Source: Parietichytrium sp. I65-24A
Lineage: Eukaryota > Sar > Bigyra > Thraustochytrida > Thraustochytriidae
Length of the DNA: 64,000 nt
Assembly (NCBI GenBank): GCA_012862575.1
Contig: BLSF01000026.1
Location: forward strand, 262,657 to 326,656
Direction: 5' to 3'
Positions 9,701-20,078 of the stretch are shown piece after piece (position 1 is the stretch's first letter; the number at the start of each line of letters is the position of its first letter). The notes beneath the pieces are model-generated. The model did no database searches. It was not told where the DNA came from and saw nothing but the letters and a program-made list of their open reading frames with translations. The translations under genes and the position numbers were made by a program.

Positions 9701-12468
9701 CCTTTGCCNCTGCTCTTCGAGGATGACGCATAACTTTGCTCTGCTTCAACATCACCCTCATCTTCGTCTGCAAATCTCACCCCCGGGCTTGCTAAAGGCG
9801 ATTTGGCCGACTTGCGGCTACTCTTTGCCGAAGACGCATAGCTCGGCTCAGCTTCAACGCCCAAGCCTTCCTCACCATCTTCTTCGAAATCATCATCAAA
9901 TGCGTCACCGGGGCTTGCAAGTGGTGATTTGGCTGACTTGCGACTGCTCTTTGCCGAAGACGCGTAGCTTGGCTCAGCTTCGATAACATTCTCGTCTTCA
10001 TGATCAAACGCCCCACCAGGGCTTGCTAGAGGCGATTTGGCCGACTTGCGGCTACTCTTTGCCGAAGACGTGTAGCTTGCCTCAGCTTCAACTCCCAGGC
10101 CTTCCTCTCCATCTTCTTCCAAGTCATCATCGAATGCCTCGCCAGGGCTTGCAAGTGGTGACTTGGCTGATTTGCGACTGCTCTTCGCTGATGATGCGTA
10201 GCTCGGTTCTGCTTCGACAACATCTTCGTCTTCGTCATCGAACGCTTCGCCTGGGCTTGCTAGAGGTGATTTGGCCGACTTGCGACTGCTCTTCGAGGAT
10301 GACGCATAACTTTGCTCTGCTTCAACATCACCCTCATCTTCGTCTGCAAATCTCACCCCCGGGCTTGCTAAAGGCGATTTGGCCGACTTGCGGCTACTCT
10401 TTGCCGAAGACGCATAGCTCGGCTCAGCCTCAACGTTCGAGCCTTCTTCTCCATCTTCTTCAAACTCATCATCAAATGCCTCGCCGGGGCTTGCAAGTGG
10501 TGATTTGGCTGACTTGCGACTGCTCTTTGCCGAAGACGCGTAGCTTGGCTCAGCTTCGACATCATTCTCGTCTTCATGATCAAACGCTTCACCAGGGCTT
10601 GCCAGAGGTGATTTGGCTGACTTTCGGCTACTCTTCGCTGAAGACGCGTAGCTTGGCTCGGCCTCAATGTTTCCATCATCGTCGCCATCCTCTGCTTCAA
10701 AATTGGTGTCGAATGCCGCGCCAGGGCTTGCAAGAGCCGATTTTCGACTGCTCTTCGCAGATGATGCGTAGCTCGGCGCTGCTTCGACAGCCTCTTCTTC
10801 CTCGTCGTCAAATGCTTCGCCCGGACTTGGAAGAGGCGATCTGTCTGACTTTCGGCTACTCTTTACCGATGAAACATAGCTCGACTCGGCCACCATATTT
10901 CCGTTCTCGTCGCCATCATCTTCCTCAAAATCTTCGTTAAAAGCTTCACCCGGGCTTGCAAGAGGGGATTTACGACTGCTCTTCGCAGATGAAGCATAAC
11001 TCTGCTCTCCTTGGATAACGCCCGCTGCCTCTTCATCCTCAAAAGATGCTCCACCAGGGCTTGCCACGGACGCTTTCGGTGATGCACGGCTACTCTTTGT
11101 TGATGCATGACTCTGTTCCGCAATCTTACCAAGTTCTTCCCCAGACGTTTCTGCGGACGAACCCTCGTCCCTACCAACGGAAATCGCCGACTCTACTCCT
11201 CTGAGACCCCGACTGCCCTGTAAATGGTCCAACTCATCTCCGAACTGGCTCCTTGGACTCAAAAGGCCATCGGGGGACTTTACTGGAGAGAGGCCTCCAC
11301 TTTGCACCGAAGATGCAACGCTATAATTTGCTTCAAAACTCTCGTCGCCTGTATCTTTTGTTTCCTCATCAGCACGCACCGATCCCCCCGGTGGCGACAC
11401 AGTTGATTTAGAAGAAAACGCAGATGCAGAGCCCTGATCGAGATCCGCATGAGATTTTTGTCCCTCGTTCACCTCAGGAAATAGGATCTTGGAGGAAGTA
11501 ATGCTACCATTTTCAATTGCCTCCGAATGAAACCCGGCGCTTTGCAGGGGCGTGCCTCTACGCTCTTGGGTAATAGTGACCGAGCCGTCTTCATCAAATG
11601 ACTCATCGAAATCATTGTCGTAGGTTGAAGGAACGGAGCCGCCTGACTCCAGCGGCGAAGGTTCTGCTGCATTGCCACCGGTTTCCCTATCTTTGGAACT
11701 TGTGCGAGAAGAGCTCTTCTGAGAGCCAGGACTGGAAATGACTGAGCGCACGGATCTCGACGTGACTGAGCGCTTTGACTTTGGGCTCCGGCTAGTGTCT
11801 GACGGCGACCCTGCTTGTCTACTCGACCTTGAGGATCGCAGAGGGCTTTCCGAGCCTTTAGAGTGCGACGACCTTGGGCTTTTCTTTGGGGACCCTTTCA
11901 TTTTCGCTGACACAGGGGAGCCGGACTCCGATCCGAAGTGACTCTTCCCTGCTGGCGAGTGCGCCCCAGTTGAGAGCGGGCTACTCTTGACTCTCAACGG
12001 CGAGCCTTTCGCCTTCACTCGCTTCGGGGATTCGCGAGCAGCAGGCGGGGACGCACTTGCCGCCCAAGGTTTATCCGACCTCGCGAAGAGAAGATCAAAC
12101 AACAGCGGTTGGTCCATACGCGCCGCTTCCGCCTGCGACATCCCTAGCTCCAGCGCGAGCTCCTCCCGTCCCGGATACTCCTCCATGGTCCATGTCGTCT
12201 CGGGCATGAACACGGACAGCGTCCTGTCCAGATCGTAGAACTCAAAGTACTCGTGCAGCAGCGCCAGCAGCAGCATGCCCTCTTTGCTGCTGCGCACTCT
12301 CGGCCCCACGCCGTCCGCGTCTTCAAGCCCATTTGCGCGCTCTTGCTCGTCAAGCGCAGAGAACACCGCCGCTCGCAGCTGCGCCCTGATCGTTCCCAGC
12401 ACGCCCTTGGCCTCCAACGTGCGCGCCACGATGTCCCGCAGCTGGTCCACAGCTACTCCGCCGCTCAT
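6798..12468 (-). CDS. FOP/CEP43-like LisH protein with ~31-copy acidic/phosphosite repeat array
   Basis: Read from ATG 12468 to the stop at 6798, about 1,890 codons. Residues 1-135 match the N-terminal dimerisation/LisH region of FOP (FGFR1OP/CEP43) and plant TONNEAU1: LRDIVARTLEAKGVLG, LRAAVFSALDEQE, LLALLHEYFEFYDLDRTLSV, then FMPETTW and ELALELGM. Next come ~330 disordered Ser/Lys/Pro residues, then an array of about 31 units. Each unit has a basic half (SYASSAKSSRKSAKSPLASPG) and an Asp/Glu half. The last ~300 residues are acidic and contain degenerate copies. FOP proteins act at centrioles/basal bodies, scaffolding distal and satellite proteins and helping ciliogenesis. The unusual part is the array. 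The frame changes by one base at the N at 9709, which is best explained by an assembly join. It is convergent with B9D2. Confidence 0.85.
7578..11119 (-). repeat. Coding tandem repeat array, 36- and 42-residue units
   Basis: About 31 units of 108 or 126 bases inside the FOP-like gene. Three acidic-half types recur: A (VRFADEDEGDVEAEQ, short), B (EAFDDEDEDVVEAEP, short) and C (EAFDDDFEEDGEEGLDVEAEP-like, written here only by its start EAFDDDFEEDGEEG, long). A-B-C order recurs several times, so the array has grown in part as three-unit blocks. Units toward the N-terminal side are most diverged; units 21 and 22 are identical in protein. The basic half is nearly invariant with Ser-Pro and Lys-Ser-Pro sites. 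Confidence 0.95.
9709..9709. other. Single ambiguous base inside the repeat array; probable collapsed-repeat join
   Basis: The only N noticed in the window. On the minus strand a unit runs up to KSS just before it and then restarts at AKGSHKSAKS just after it, so part of a unit is duplicated across the join and the frame shifts by one. This is what a consensus join between two repeat contigs looks like. Confidence 0.8.
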
Positions 12469-12564
12469 TTTTGCCAGCCCCTGTCAAAACCCGGACACCC
12501 TTCCCTTCGTCCTCCTCACTGCCTTGTCCAAGGCTCAATCTCCCCTCTCAAGACTCTTTGCCAA

Positions 12565-12671
12565 GTTATTCGTCCCCCGCAGCTACTTGCTAGCTGGCTG
12601 GCTTTTGCTATTCGTCCCCCGCAGCTACTTGCTAGCTGGCTGGCTTTTGCTATTCGTCCCCCGCAGTTGGG
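12565..12671. repeat. 42-base direct repeat, about 2.5 copies, in the FOP-like 5' flank
   Basis: Unit runs ATTCGTCCCCCGCAGCTACT then TGCTAGCTGGCTGGCTTTTGCT; two full near-identical copies and a third that stops after CCCCGCAG. It lies about 100-200 bases upstream of the FOP-like ATG, so it may be in its promoter or 5' leader. Confidence 0.9.
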
Positions 12672-13096
12672 CTGGTTGGTTCCTTTGAATTAGCTGAGCC
12701 AGCTGAGCCAACTGAGCAGCTGTGCGTGAGCAACCCTACGGCGGTGGGTGCAGTGGGTGCAGTGGGCGCAGTGAAGTGAGCGAGGACCCTCGGCAAAATT
12801 GTCTCCCCACAGCGCGCTAGACTCGACTTCCACTTTCGTACAGAGTACTCACACTCCGTACTCGCACAGTAACAACTAACCCAAAAAACGCCGACCGTTT
12901 TGGGTTGGGACACTCTCTAGCTAGCTAGTACTCATCTACTGACCAGCTACCTCTCCGCGTAGGACGTCGTGCCTGGGGGAGGTTTCACGGGAATACGGAC
13001 TTTCAAGGGACTTCAAGACCCGCTCAACCGACACTTTCGGGGTGCTATGTGTGCTATGGTAAATGGTAGGTGGCGTGGGTGTGCGGGAATAGCAGA

Positions 13097-13150
13097 GAAA
13101 GAGAAAGAAAGAGAGAGAGAGAGAGAGAAAGAGAGAAAGAGAGAGAGAGC
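13097..13150. repeat. GA-rich microsatellite
   Basis: Imperfect (GA)n/(GAAA)n run on the plus strand. Confidence 0.9.
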
Positions 13151-13579
13151 GGAGTGGAGCGCTTGCTTGCGCGACTGTGTAAGTTGACTCGCCGCGGCGC
13201 TCTGTGGAGAGAGCCCGCACTGGGAGGTTTGAAATGCGTTGTTCGTTGTTCGCTGGTTCGCTGGTTCGACGGAAGGGAGTTGGTTGCGACCACCGACGCC
13301 GCGCGCGGCTGCTTTTGAGGTGACGGAAACTGATTGTTCATTTGTTCATTTGTTTGTATGTTTGTTGGTTTGTTTGTCTGCGCTTACATTCAGGGTTCGA
13401 GTTCGCGCGGCCAAGTGGAGAGACACCGTTCTGCTGTTTGTGCAGCTTGGGAACCCGGTGCGCCTTAGGTTTGCCTTCCATCAGGCGTTGATTGGGCCCG
13501 AAGCTCCGCAGCTGAAGCTTCGCACAGTTTACAGGCCGGGTTTCCACGTCTGCTTGCTTGGGTCTGTTGGGATTCGGAA

Positions 13580-13855
13580 ATGAGTGCGAAACGTGTGGAG
13601 CTGCGGCTCGCGGCATTTCAGGATCAGGCACTGTCAGAGGCGGGGCCTCTGATGGGGAACTTTCAAGTTCAAGTTTTGCAAGAACAGATGGACCGCCATT
13701 TCGCGCAGCTCATGGAAACCCTTCAAAGTGGGCCGCAAAGTTCGGCGCCGGCAAAGCCAGCTTCCGAGCAGAGTACCCGCCAGCCAGAGTTTCGCGGCAA
13801 ACGGCTGTTGCGAACTCCAGCGCGGTCTAGCGCCAGCGAGGAGCGAGTCGAGTGA
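13580..13855 (+). CDS. Possible small protein, 91 residues, unknown function
   Basis: ATG at 13580, TGA at 13853-13855. Residues about 5-50 are predicted helical with alternating hydrophobic and charged residues (FQVQVLQEQMDRHFAQLMET), followed by a Ser/Pro/Arg-rich tail. Composition is more protein-like than the surrounding frames, and it stands alone in a 3.5-kb gap. No family was recognised. It could be a genuine small coiled-coil protein, a last exon of a spliced gene, or chance. Confidence 0.35.
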   Translation: MSAKRVELRLAAFQDQALSEAGPLMGNFQVQVLQEQMDRHFAQLMETLQSGPQSSAPAKPASEQSTRQPEFRGKRLLRTPARSSASEERVE

Positions 13856-15931
13856 CACAACTCAGGCTCCACTGGAGGGTGCAGGATAATTTTGATCAGT
13901 ACTTTTAATAATTGAGCATTGGAAACCTATTTCGCGCGTGTCTCAGCGATGACCCGAACTGACGGCCAGACAGACTGCCATGGCAACAACCATAGTTTAA
14001 AGAGATGCGAAATCGTACGTACATCAAACTATGCCTGGATAACCACTCCGTGAAAGTCGGGGTTCAAGAAAGTTCAAGAACCAGAACTTCAACTCTCGAG
14101 CAAGCTAGTAGCTACGGAGTTTTGTCGTTCTTGCGGCCTGTGTCGCGAGCATTCACACAGCAGACCTATCGCATCGACAAGTACTAGCTGTAACCCCTGC
14201 CTGATATCTGCCTACTACGCGATCCTACTCCAACAGGTAGGTGCTTCTCACGACAGGATGAGGCTAGTTCGTTGTTGGCACCTTTTGTGAGTCGTCCAAT
14301 TGAATGGAATCAAAACTTCATACCATTGTACCACTATCTTTTCGGTTTTCGTGTTGTTGCCTTCTCTAGGAACAAAAATGAGTCCAATTTTTCCTCACGA
14401 AAAAGCTGACAGTAAGCTTATTTATGTCCATGCCATCGAACTTGGCAATAGTTTCTACCTCATTAGCATCATGACTAGGGCAGGAAAGGAAAAAGGAATA
14501 AGCTTTGCGTAGATCTGTCTTGAAACTGCAAACATCTGCAAACACTGCAAACGCGACCACGAACGCGACGACGCGATTCTCAGGCACGAAGAAGGAGGAG
14601 ACTGCACAAAAATGTTCAGGAAATTATTGGAAATGGAAGTGGTGGTCGCTTCGCAATGAGCAACTCCAACCAGCAGTGTCGCAATCCAGTATCCCGAGAA
14701 GAAACCTTACTTCCACGGATACCGAGTCCCATCACTTCCAGTAAGTAGATGGTACACAAACATTTCGCTGTCGTCATTGCTGAACAGCTTCGATCCCGAT
14801 TCTGCAAAGCGCCGAAGCCAGTCAGTCAGTCCCTGTAGAGAATTGATTAGAGAATAGAATTAGAACTTTGATTACACAGTCGCTTTGATTCATGAGGCAC
14901 CCGTGTCTCGTTTCTTCTCAATGTGTTTTTCATTCTGTTAATTTAAGTCCGTCTCCTGCATCACATCACATCACATCATCTCATTCTCACATGGTCTCCC
15001 TTCTCCCTTCTCTCCACTCTACTAGTAGTCTAATTACTAGTAGAGCTCCAACAGTAGCCAATTGTGTATAGATTAACATTCGTTATCCGTATTCTATGTT
15101 CTGTTAAATAATTGGATACTGGTATTAGGGGATAAATCACTAAATTCCAGCCAGCGGCTTTGAATCTTACTATTATACCTAATGAGTGCTACACTTGACG
15201 GAAGCTGACAGATGTTGACAGATGTTGACTGGCAATTGTCACTTCGCACTACCAGGTGCTACCTCTGATAACTGTACTACTGCCGCACTGACACTGAGAG
15301 CTAGCTAGTACTGGTCTCAGTACGCTCATCGTGAGATGCAAGGTGAGTGAGAGAGAGAGAAGAGAAAAGCGAAAAAAGAGAGGGAGAAAAAAAAACAGAG
15401 ACAAAACCTAACAAAGCATGACAAAGCAAAGCAACGAAAAGAAAGAAAGAAAAAAACAAGACTAACAAGACCTCACCAACCTCACGACACTTCGCTTCTT
15501 ACTACGCCTGCGCCTAATCGCCTCCTTGCCGTCCAACCTTCCTCCTCCCTCTGCTACCGGAGCGCCTAGCCGCGACTACCCAACCGGTCCATCACGGTTC
15601 CGAATCCTTCGGAGTGCGAATTGATTTCTCAATGATTGATCAATCAATCAAAAGAAAGAAAGAAAGAAAAGGAGAAGGAAAGAAAAGGAGAAAGGAGAGA
15701 GGAGAGGAGGGGAAAGGAAGGGGAGAGAAAGGTACGCATGCGCGCCCCCCACAGGTCCCGCAAGTGAGGAAGGGAGCGGGTGTGTTCCGTAGGTTGTGTT
15801 GTGTTGCGCTGTGTTGTGTTGCCCGCCAAACCGGAAGCAGCGAGGAGCAGGGAGCAGGGATCGGGAGGAAACTTGGCAACAGGTGTGGGGAGAAAGCGAG
15901 CGCGGGGACGCCTCTCGGGGACGCGGGCGAG

Positions 15932-17444
15932 ATGGAGGTGGACGCGACTTCGGAGAGGCTGGCGCGGGACAGCTCGTCCGGGGGAAAGAAGAGGCCAGGA
16001 CGCAGGCCCAACGCGTGCGCGGAGTGCCACCGACTGAAGAAGGTGTGCAAGTGGGAGCATAGCAAGGCGAACCCGTCGGTGCGGTCGTGCGACAGGTGTC
16101 TGAGACTGAGGAAAGGATGCATTCCGCGGCTCATGCTGCGGGGCATGGCCAGCGGGGAAGAGCAGGCTGAACTGGGGGAGGAAGGAGGGGAGTTTGACGA
16201 GAGCGACGCGATGCACAACCTGAAGGTTCTCACGGACGCCACGCAAATGTCTGCTTCGTTCAAATCGGCGATGTGGTGGGTGCAGGCGTTCAAGTCACTG
16301 GGATGTAAGTTATTTGAGGATCTTGAATGCGCGCTCCTGGCTGCAGGGGTGGCGGCCGAACTGCGACTGTTAAAAAGAGCACGGCGAATCACTGACCTGC
16401 TTCTGCAAAACCACCGTGTGGAAACCTTTCTATTCCCGATAAACACACCAGTGAGCAAAGCTCCGCTATCCTTGGTCTACTGGGTGCACCACAACTATAA
16501 ACTGGCAAGGTCTCTGAAAAGTGTTGCTCGGCTGCACGCGGCCACTTCCTTAGCAATTGCAGTAAGTGCACGTTATTTGCTCTGGGCTTCTAATTTTGGC
16601 CTCGTTCCTTACGCCGCATTTTTTTTGTGTGTCCCCTGTGGCTCAACAGACTGGTGTTGAGGTAGACGTCGATTGGTTTTCCAACCCAGGCATTGCTGAA
16701 TCAAATTTGAGAATGAAGGAGCTGGAGGCGCACGTGCACAAGCAACACGCCGTAGACCATACGTGCTGCTTCATCATGCGACATTTCAACTACATACGTG
16801 AGCTATTCGTGTCGCCGGCATACGAGTTCCTCTTCGAGAGCAAAGATGAAATCGAGAAAAATTGTTGCAATCACGACCAGAACCCGCATATTGAGGCGTG
16901 GCAGCAATTCATTGTAAACAAGAGCGACATTAAAAAGTTTTTAGCCCGGCTGGTCATGACGGCGCTAAAGGTTGACAATCTCATGAGCACTCCTTTCCCG
17001 CACTTGCACTGGCGGCACTGCTCTAATCATTCAGTGCAGCTCATTGGAAGGGGCGGTCACACCTACCGAGCTCGGCTTCAGGCTGATGGCTACTTGACCT
17101 CGCATGGAGAGCTAGCCTTTTTCGTCTTCAGTTTCGTGGACGTCTTGCCACGCGATGAAGCCTCCATGCAAATGTTACGACAATGCTACGACGCTCTCGT
17201 ATCGCGAAACGCGAGCAAGAATGGCCAGTCTGATGAAGGGGATGGCGATCTCCCTCTTATTCCCTTCACAGTCAGTGACCCTTGTCCAAGCGGCGACGAA
17301 TACACGGGAGAGAGCGAATCGGATTCAGGGTACGGCACTCCGACAGACGTTATGGACCCGCAGGACGCCGAATTGTGGAATCAAATGAATCGAATCTTCG
17401 ACGAGATCGGCGAAGCGGAGCTTGCTACTTGGAATGTCGCATGA
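15932..17444 (+). CDS. Zn2Cys6 (fungal-type) transcription factor with PAS-like C-terminal region, copy 1
   Basis: Exons 15932-16561 and 16650-17444 give 474 residues. The ATG at 15932 is chosen because the upstream frame is low-complexity GA-rich sequence. Residues 29-63 form a complete binuclear zinc cluster, C29-x2-C32-x6-C39-x13-C53-x2-C56-x6-C63, preceded by a basic GKKRPGRRPN stretch. This class binds DNA as a nuclear regulator. The C-terminal part (about residues 215-400) aligns along its length with the neighbour gene at 18142-19470 and has the alternating pattern of a PAS-type sensor, inferred only. The tail is Ser/Asp/Glu-rich and ends with a shared D-x-x-x-W-x-Q-M motif. The intron is confirmed by the unspliced paralogue: HAATSLAIA continues into TGVEVD as HAATCAALT continues into TGVQLD. 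Target genes are unknown. Confidence 0.85.
16562..16649 (+). other. Intron of Zn2Cys6 gene copy 1
   Basis: 88 bases, GTAAGT donor, pyrimidine-rich end, CAG acceptor, phase 0. Absent from the paralogous gene. Confidence 0.88.
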
Positions 17445-18141
17445 AAGCTCACGAATGGGGCGGAGATTTTTCGGCTGCGATTGGCGCTTGGACATGGGGG
17501 TTAATGCTTTCGTCATGTTTGCTGAAATCTGGGTCGTTTCGTGCTGTGCTCTAAGTTTTTGTCTGTGAATTTGCTGTTTTTTGCGCAAAATTGCATGTTT
17601 GCGGAGGAACCTTCTTGGATACTTACAGTTAGTTCCAACACATATTGTAGAAAGAAAGAAAATTATGTTTTGGGTTTGTTCAAAGAGTCGTTCTTGAGCC
17701 AGCTAGCATTTTTTTCCCTCACACTCCCCCAACCTCCTTCGAAGCATATTTATAGGCTGGGTATTCTGAATCTGCAGATACTCTCTATAAACGGCGCCGT
17801 TCGTTGACAAGGATACGAAATTCAAAATCGTTAGATATATATTAGACCGTCAACGCACGTTGGAAAGCGCCAGCTTTGCGGGAGAGCTTTCCAGCTCCAC
17901 GCGTAAACGTAAAGTAACAGTCAATTTCAAGTTTCAATGGGTTAACAAAACGGCTAATCTCAAGGCATGTGGCTATTGGCAAAGGCGGCAAGAAAAAAAA
18001 AGTCGAGAAAAGTACCCCGAATGGCGAGACACTCTGTTCCAGGTGTCGTGTATCACACTCTTGCCCTCAGTCGTGTTGGAGTAGTTTGCGCGGCGCGGCC
18101 AGATTGGAAGACCTATGTGGTGAAGGGTTCCCCGTATTATT
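17445..18141. other. 3' spacer between the two convergent Zn2Cys6 genes
   Basis: About 700 bases between two stop codons. AT-richer than the genes, with no recognised gene. Confidence 0.6.
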
Positions 18142-19470
18142 TCAAGGGTACCAGTACGCCCCATGGTTGCCTTCTTCTGGAATGAAGAGGGCTTCTGTCA
18201 TTTGCTGCCACACATCGTCAGGTTTGATATTAAACATCCCTGGGTCGCCATACGAGTGTTGAGGATTATACTCCTCTATAACGACTTCGTCGCTCGCCGG
18301 GGAGCCAGAGTGCGGAGAGTCGGTCGAGTTCATGGGCACGTTGAAGTGCCGGCCATTACTTGCGCGGAATAGATTAAGCTTTGAGGATGATTTCGCATCG
18401 AGGGCTGTGAAGTTTCTGAATTCAAAGACAAAGAAGCACATCTTGCCAGCGTGGTCCAAGTACACTGTTTCGTGAAGATCTGCTAGGTAAGGAAATCCCT
18501 CGTTGTCTCTGATTCTCTTCTGTTGAAGGGCGACGGAAACGACAAAGCAGTCTCTGCCCCCAAGTTTGGTCACCTTGGGATCAACAATAACTTGCCGTAG
18601 CGTTTTGCCAAAGATGATCTGAAAGTCTTGAGAGTCAACGATATATTTGCCAGGAATTTCCAGGTGCGGAGTTTTCGATCGCTCGGCGGCATGCTCCTCA
18701 ATTTGTTCAACGGACTCGAAAAAGTGCTCAAATTTCGCGTTTCCGTGGATAGATCGCTGGCCAGCGTCGTGACTTACAATCATGCATGCAGAATGATCTT
18801 GATGCAGATGCACGCCGAACACCGTTTCGCATCCTTCCCGCAGCACACTGGGGTCAAGACTCTGCAGCGTCTGCGGGCCGAGGTCGAGTTGGACGCCGGT
18901 GGTCAAAGCTGCGCAGGTCGCAGCGTGCATGCGTGAGACACTACGGAGCTTTTTTGCAAGAGTGAACATCATCCGAACCAGGGCCTGAAGGCTAGGCGGA
19001 GCTTCTGAATATCCGGAATCCCTGTAGATGCGGCAGAGCAGGGACGCAGCTTCGAGGTGTTCAGAAGTGCCTTCGAATTCGTCGACAAGCGCCAGCGCTC
19101 TGAACGATAAGAGGTCACTAATCTCTCCGTCAGAGGCGCCCGCGTCATCTGGGACATGGTGCAGCTTTCTCGCTTTTCTCCGCCTCCTCCGGATTGCGAT
19201 TCTGGGAATACACGTTTTGTTCAGTCTCTTGCATCTTTCGCAGCCGAAGTGTTTCTCCACCGGCCCGTCTCTTTCGCCGGAATCTCCGGCGTACTTGCAC
19301 GTTTTTTTAAGCCTGTAGCATTCCGAGCACGCATGCCTTCTCTTCTCCGGAGCCGCGGCCGCTCCTGCCACCATTGGCACCTCCTCCTCTTCCTCTTCCT
19401 CCTCCCCAAGGACATCGGCACTAATCTCGCTGGAGCCTCGCCTCTGACCAGACATGGCGCCTTTCTCCAT
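18142..19470 (-). CDS. Zn2Cys6 (fungal-type) transcription factor with PAS-like C-terminal region, copy 2
   Basis: 442 residues from ATG 19470 to TGA 18142; a second ATG at 19455 is equally possible, and the open frame upstream is Cys-rich repeat-derived sequence. A Glu run (23-30) precedes the zinc cluster C48-x2-C51-x6-C58-x18-C77-x2-C80-x6-C87, followed by RRRRRKARK. The C-terminal part has HSACMIVSHDAG and GNAKFEHFFES, which resemble the start of a PAS fold, then CFVVSVALQQK and CFFVFEF strands. It is intronless, unlike its paralogue, and arranged tail to tail with it, so the pair arose by inverted duplication or by duplication and inversion. Probably nuclear and DNA-binding; a ligand- or partner-sensing role for the C-terminal part is inference. 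Confidence 0.85.
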   Translation of the reverse strand: MEKGAMSGQRRGSSEISADVLGEEEEEEEEVPMVAGAAAAPEKRRHACSECYRLKKTCKYAGDSGERDGPVEKHFGCERCKRLNKTCIPRIAIRRRRRKARKLHHVPDDAGASDGEISDLLSFRALALVDEFEGTSEHLEAASLLCRIYRDSGYSEAPPSLQALVRMMFTLAKKLRSVSRMHAATCAALTTGVQLDLGPQTLQSLDPSVLREGCETVFGVHLHQDHSACMIVSHDAGQRSIHGNAKFEHFFESVEQIEEHAAERSKTPHLEIPGKYIVDSQDFQIIFGKTLRQVIVDPKVTKLGGRDCFVVSVALQQKRIRDNEGFPYLADLHETVYLDHAGKMCFFVFEFRNFTALDAKSSSKLNLFRASNGRHFNVPMNSTDSPHSGSPASDEVVIEEYNPQHSYGDPGMFNIKPDDVWQQMTEALFIPEEGNHGAYWYP

Positions 19471-20078
19471 CAAATCGAACCCTTCCCTACTGCTCCGCTG
19501 CCACAGAACGGAGAGTATTCGAATCCCATTTACCGCCTCGCGCCTCCCTCCCCAGTCGCTGATGCTTTCGAGCTTCACCTCCGACCTGCTTTTCCCGTTC
19601 GACCCCGCCCAACAGAGACCTTCCTTCCCTTCCTTCCCTTCCTCTCCAAGCACACAGCACACAGCCACACACAGCACACAGCACTGTGCGCAGTGCTCGC
19701 GAAGAGAGAGCACCTGGAAGTTGCAAGTTGAGAGTTGCGAGTTGCGAGTTGGTGGCCGACGAATCCACGTTGGCCTTTTGGTCTCGCTCACTCTGTCCTT
19801 TGCAGTGCTCTCCGAAGCTGACAACCTGACAAACTGACAAACTGACAAGCTGACAACCTGACTCTGAATTTTGAAATTGCCTGTCTTCTCCGTCTTCCCT
19901 GTCTCTCTGTCGATCTTGACCAACCAGATCTTGAAAACAGTTTATGCACTGTCAGAACAAGCAGTTCGTGCTGTCGTTGTTTGTTTCCCACTGCCTTTCG
20001 TTCTCACTAAGCTTTCAATGTTCATTGGACATGAACAGAAATAAACAATGAAGGGAGAGACATGGAGAGTCAATAGAG

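Larger units (their letters stand above)
12469..15931. other. Long divergent intergenic region between FOP-like and Zn2Cys6 genes
   Basis: 3.5 kb, mostly non-coding apart from the possible small gene at 13580-13855. It contains a 42-base direct repeat (12565-12671), a GA tract (about 13097-13150), two CTAGCTAG-type clusters (12917-12932 and 15299-15323), an ACTAGTAG cluster (about 15019-15046) and purine-rich DNA (15349-15375 and 15649-15732) close to the Zn2Cys6 start. Nothing else was recognised. Confidence 0.6.

Noticed and set aside
7742-10940. Long plus-strand open frames through the FOP-like repeats (for example 7742-8332 and 10023-10940)
   Set aside because: They are antisense shadows of the repeat codons; they are rich in Arg, Leu, Cys and His and change with every unit boundary, while the minus frame is conserved.
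7578-11119. CRISPR-like or satellite array
   Set aside because: Units are 108/126 bases, in frame, and encode conserved protein; no short palindromic repeats with unique spacers.
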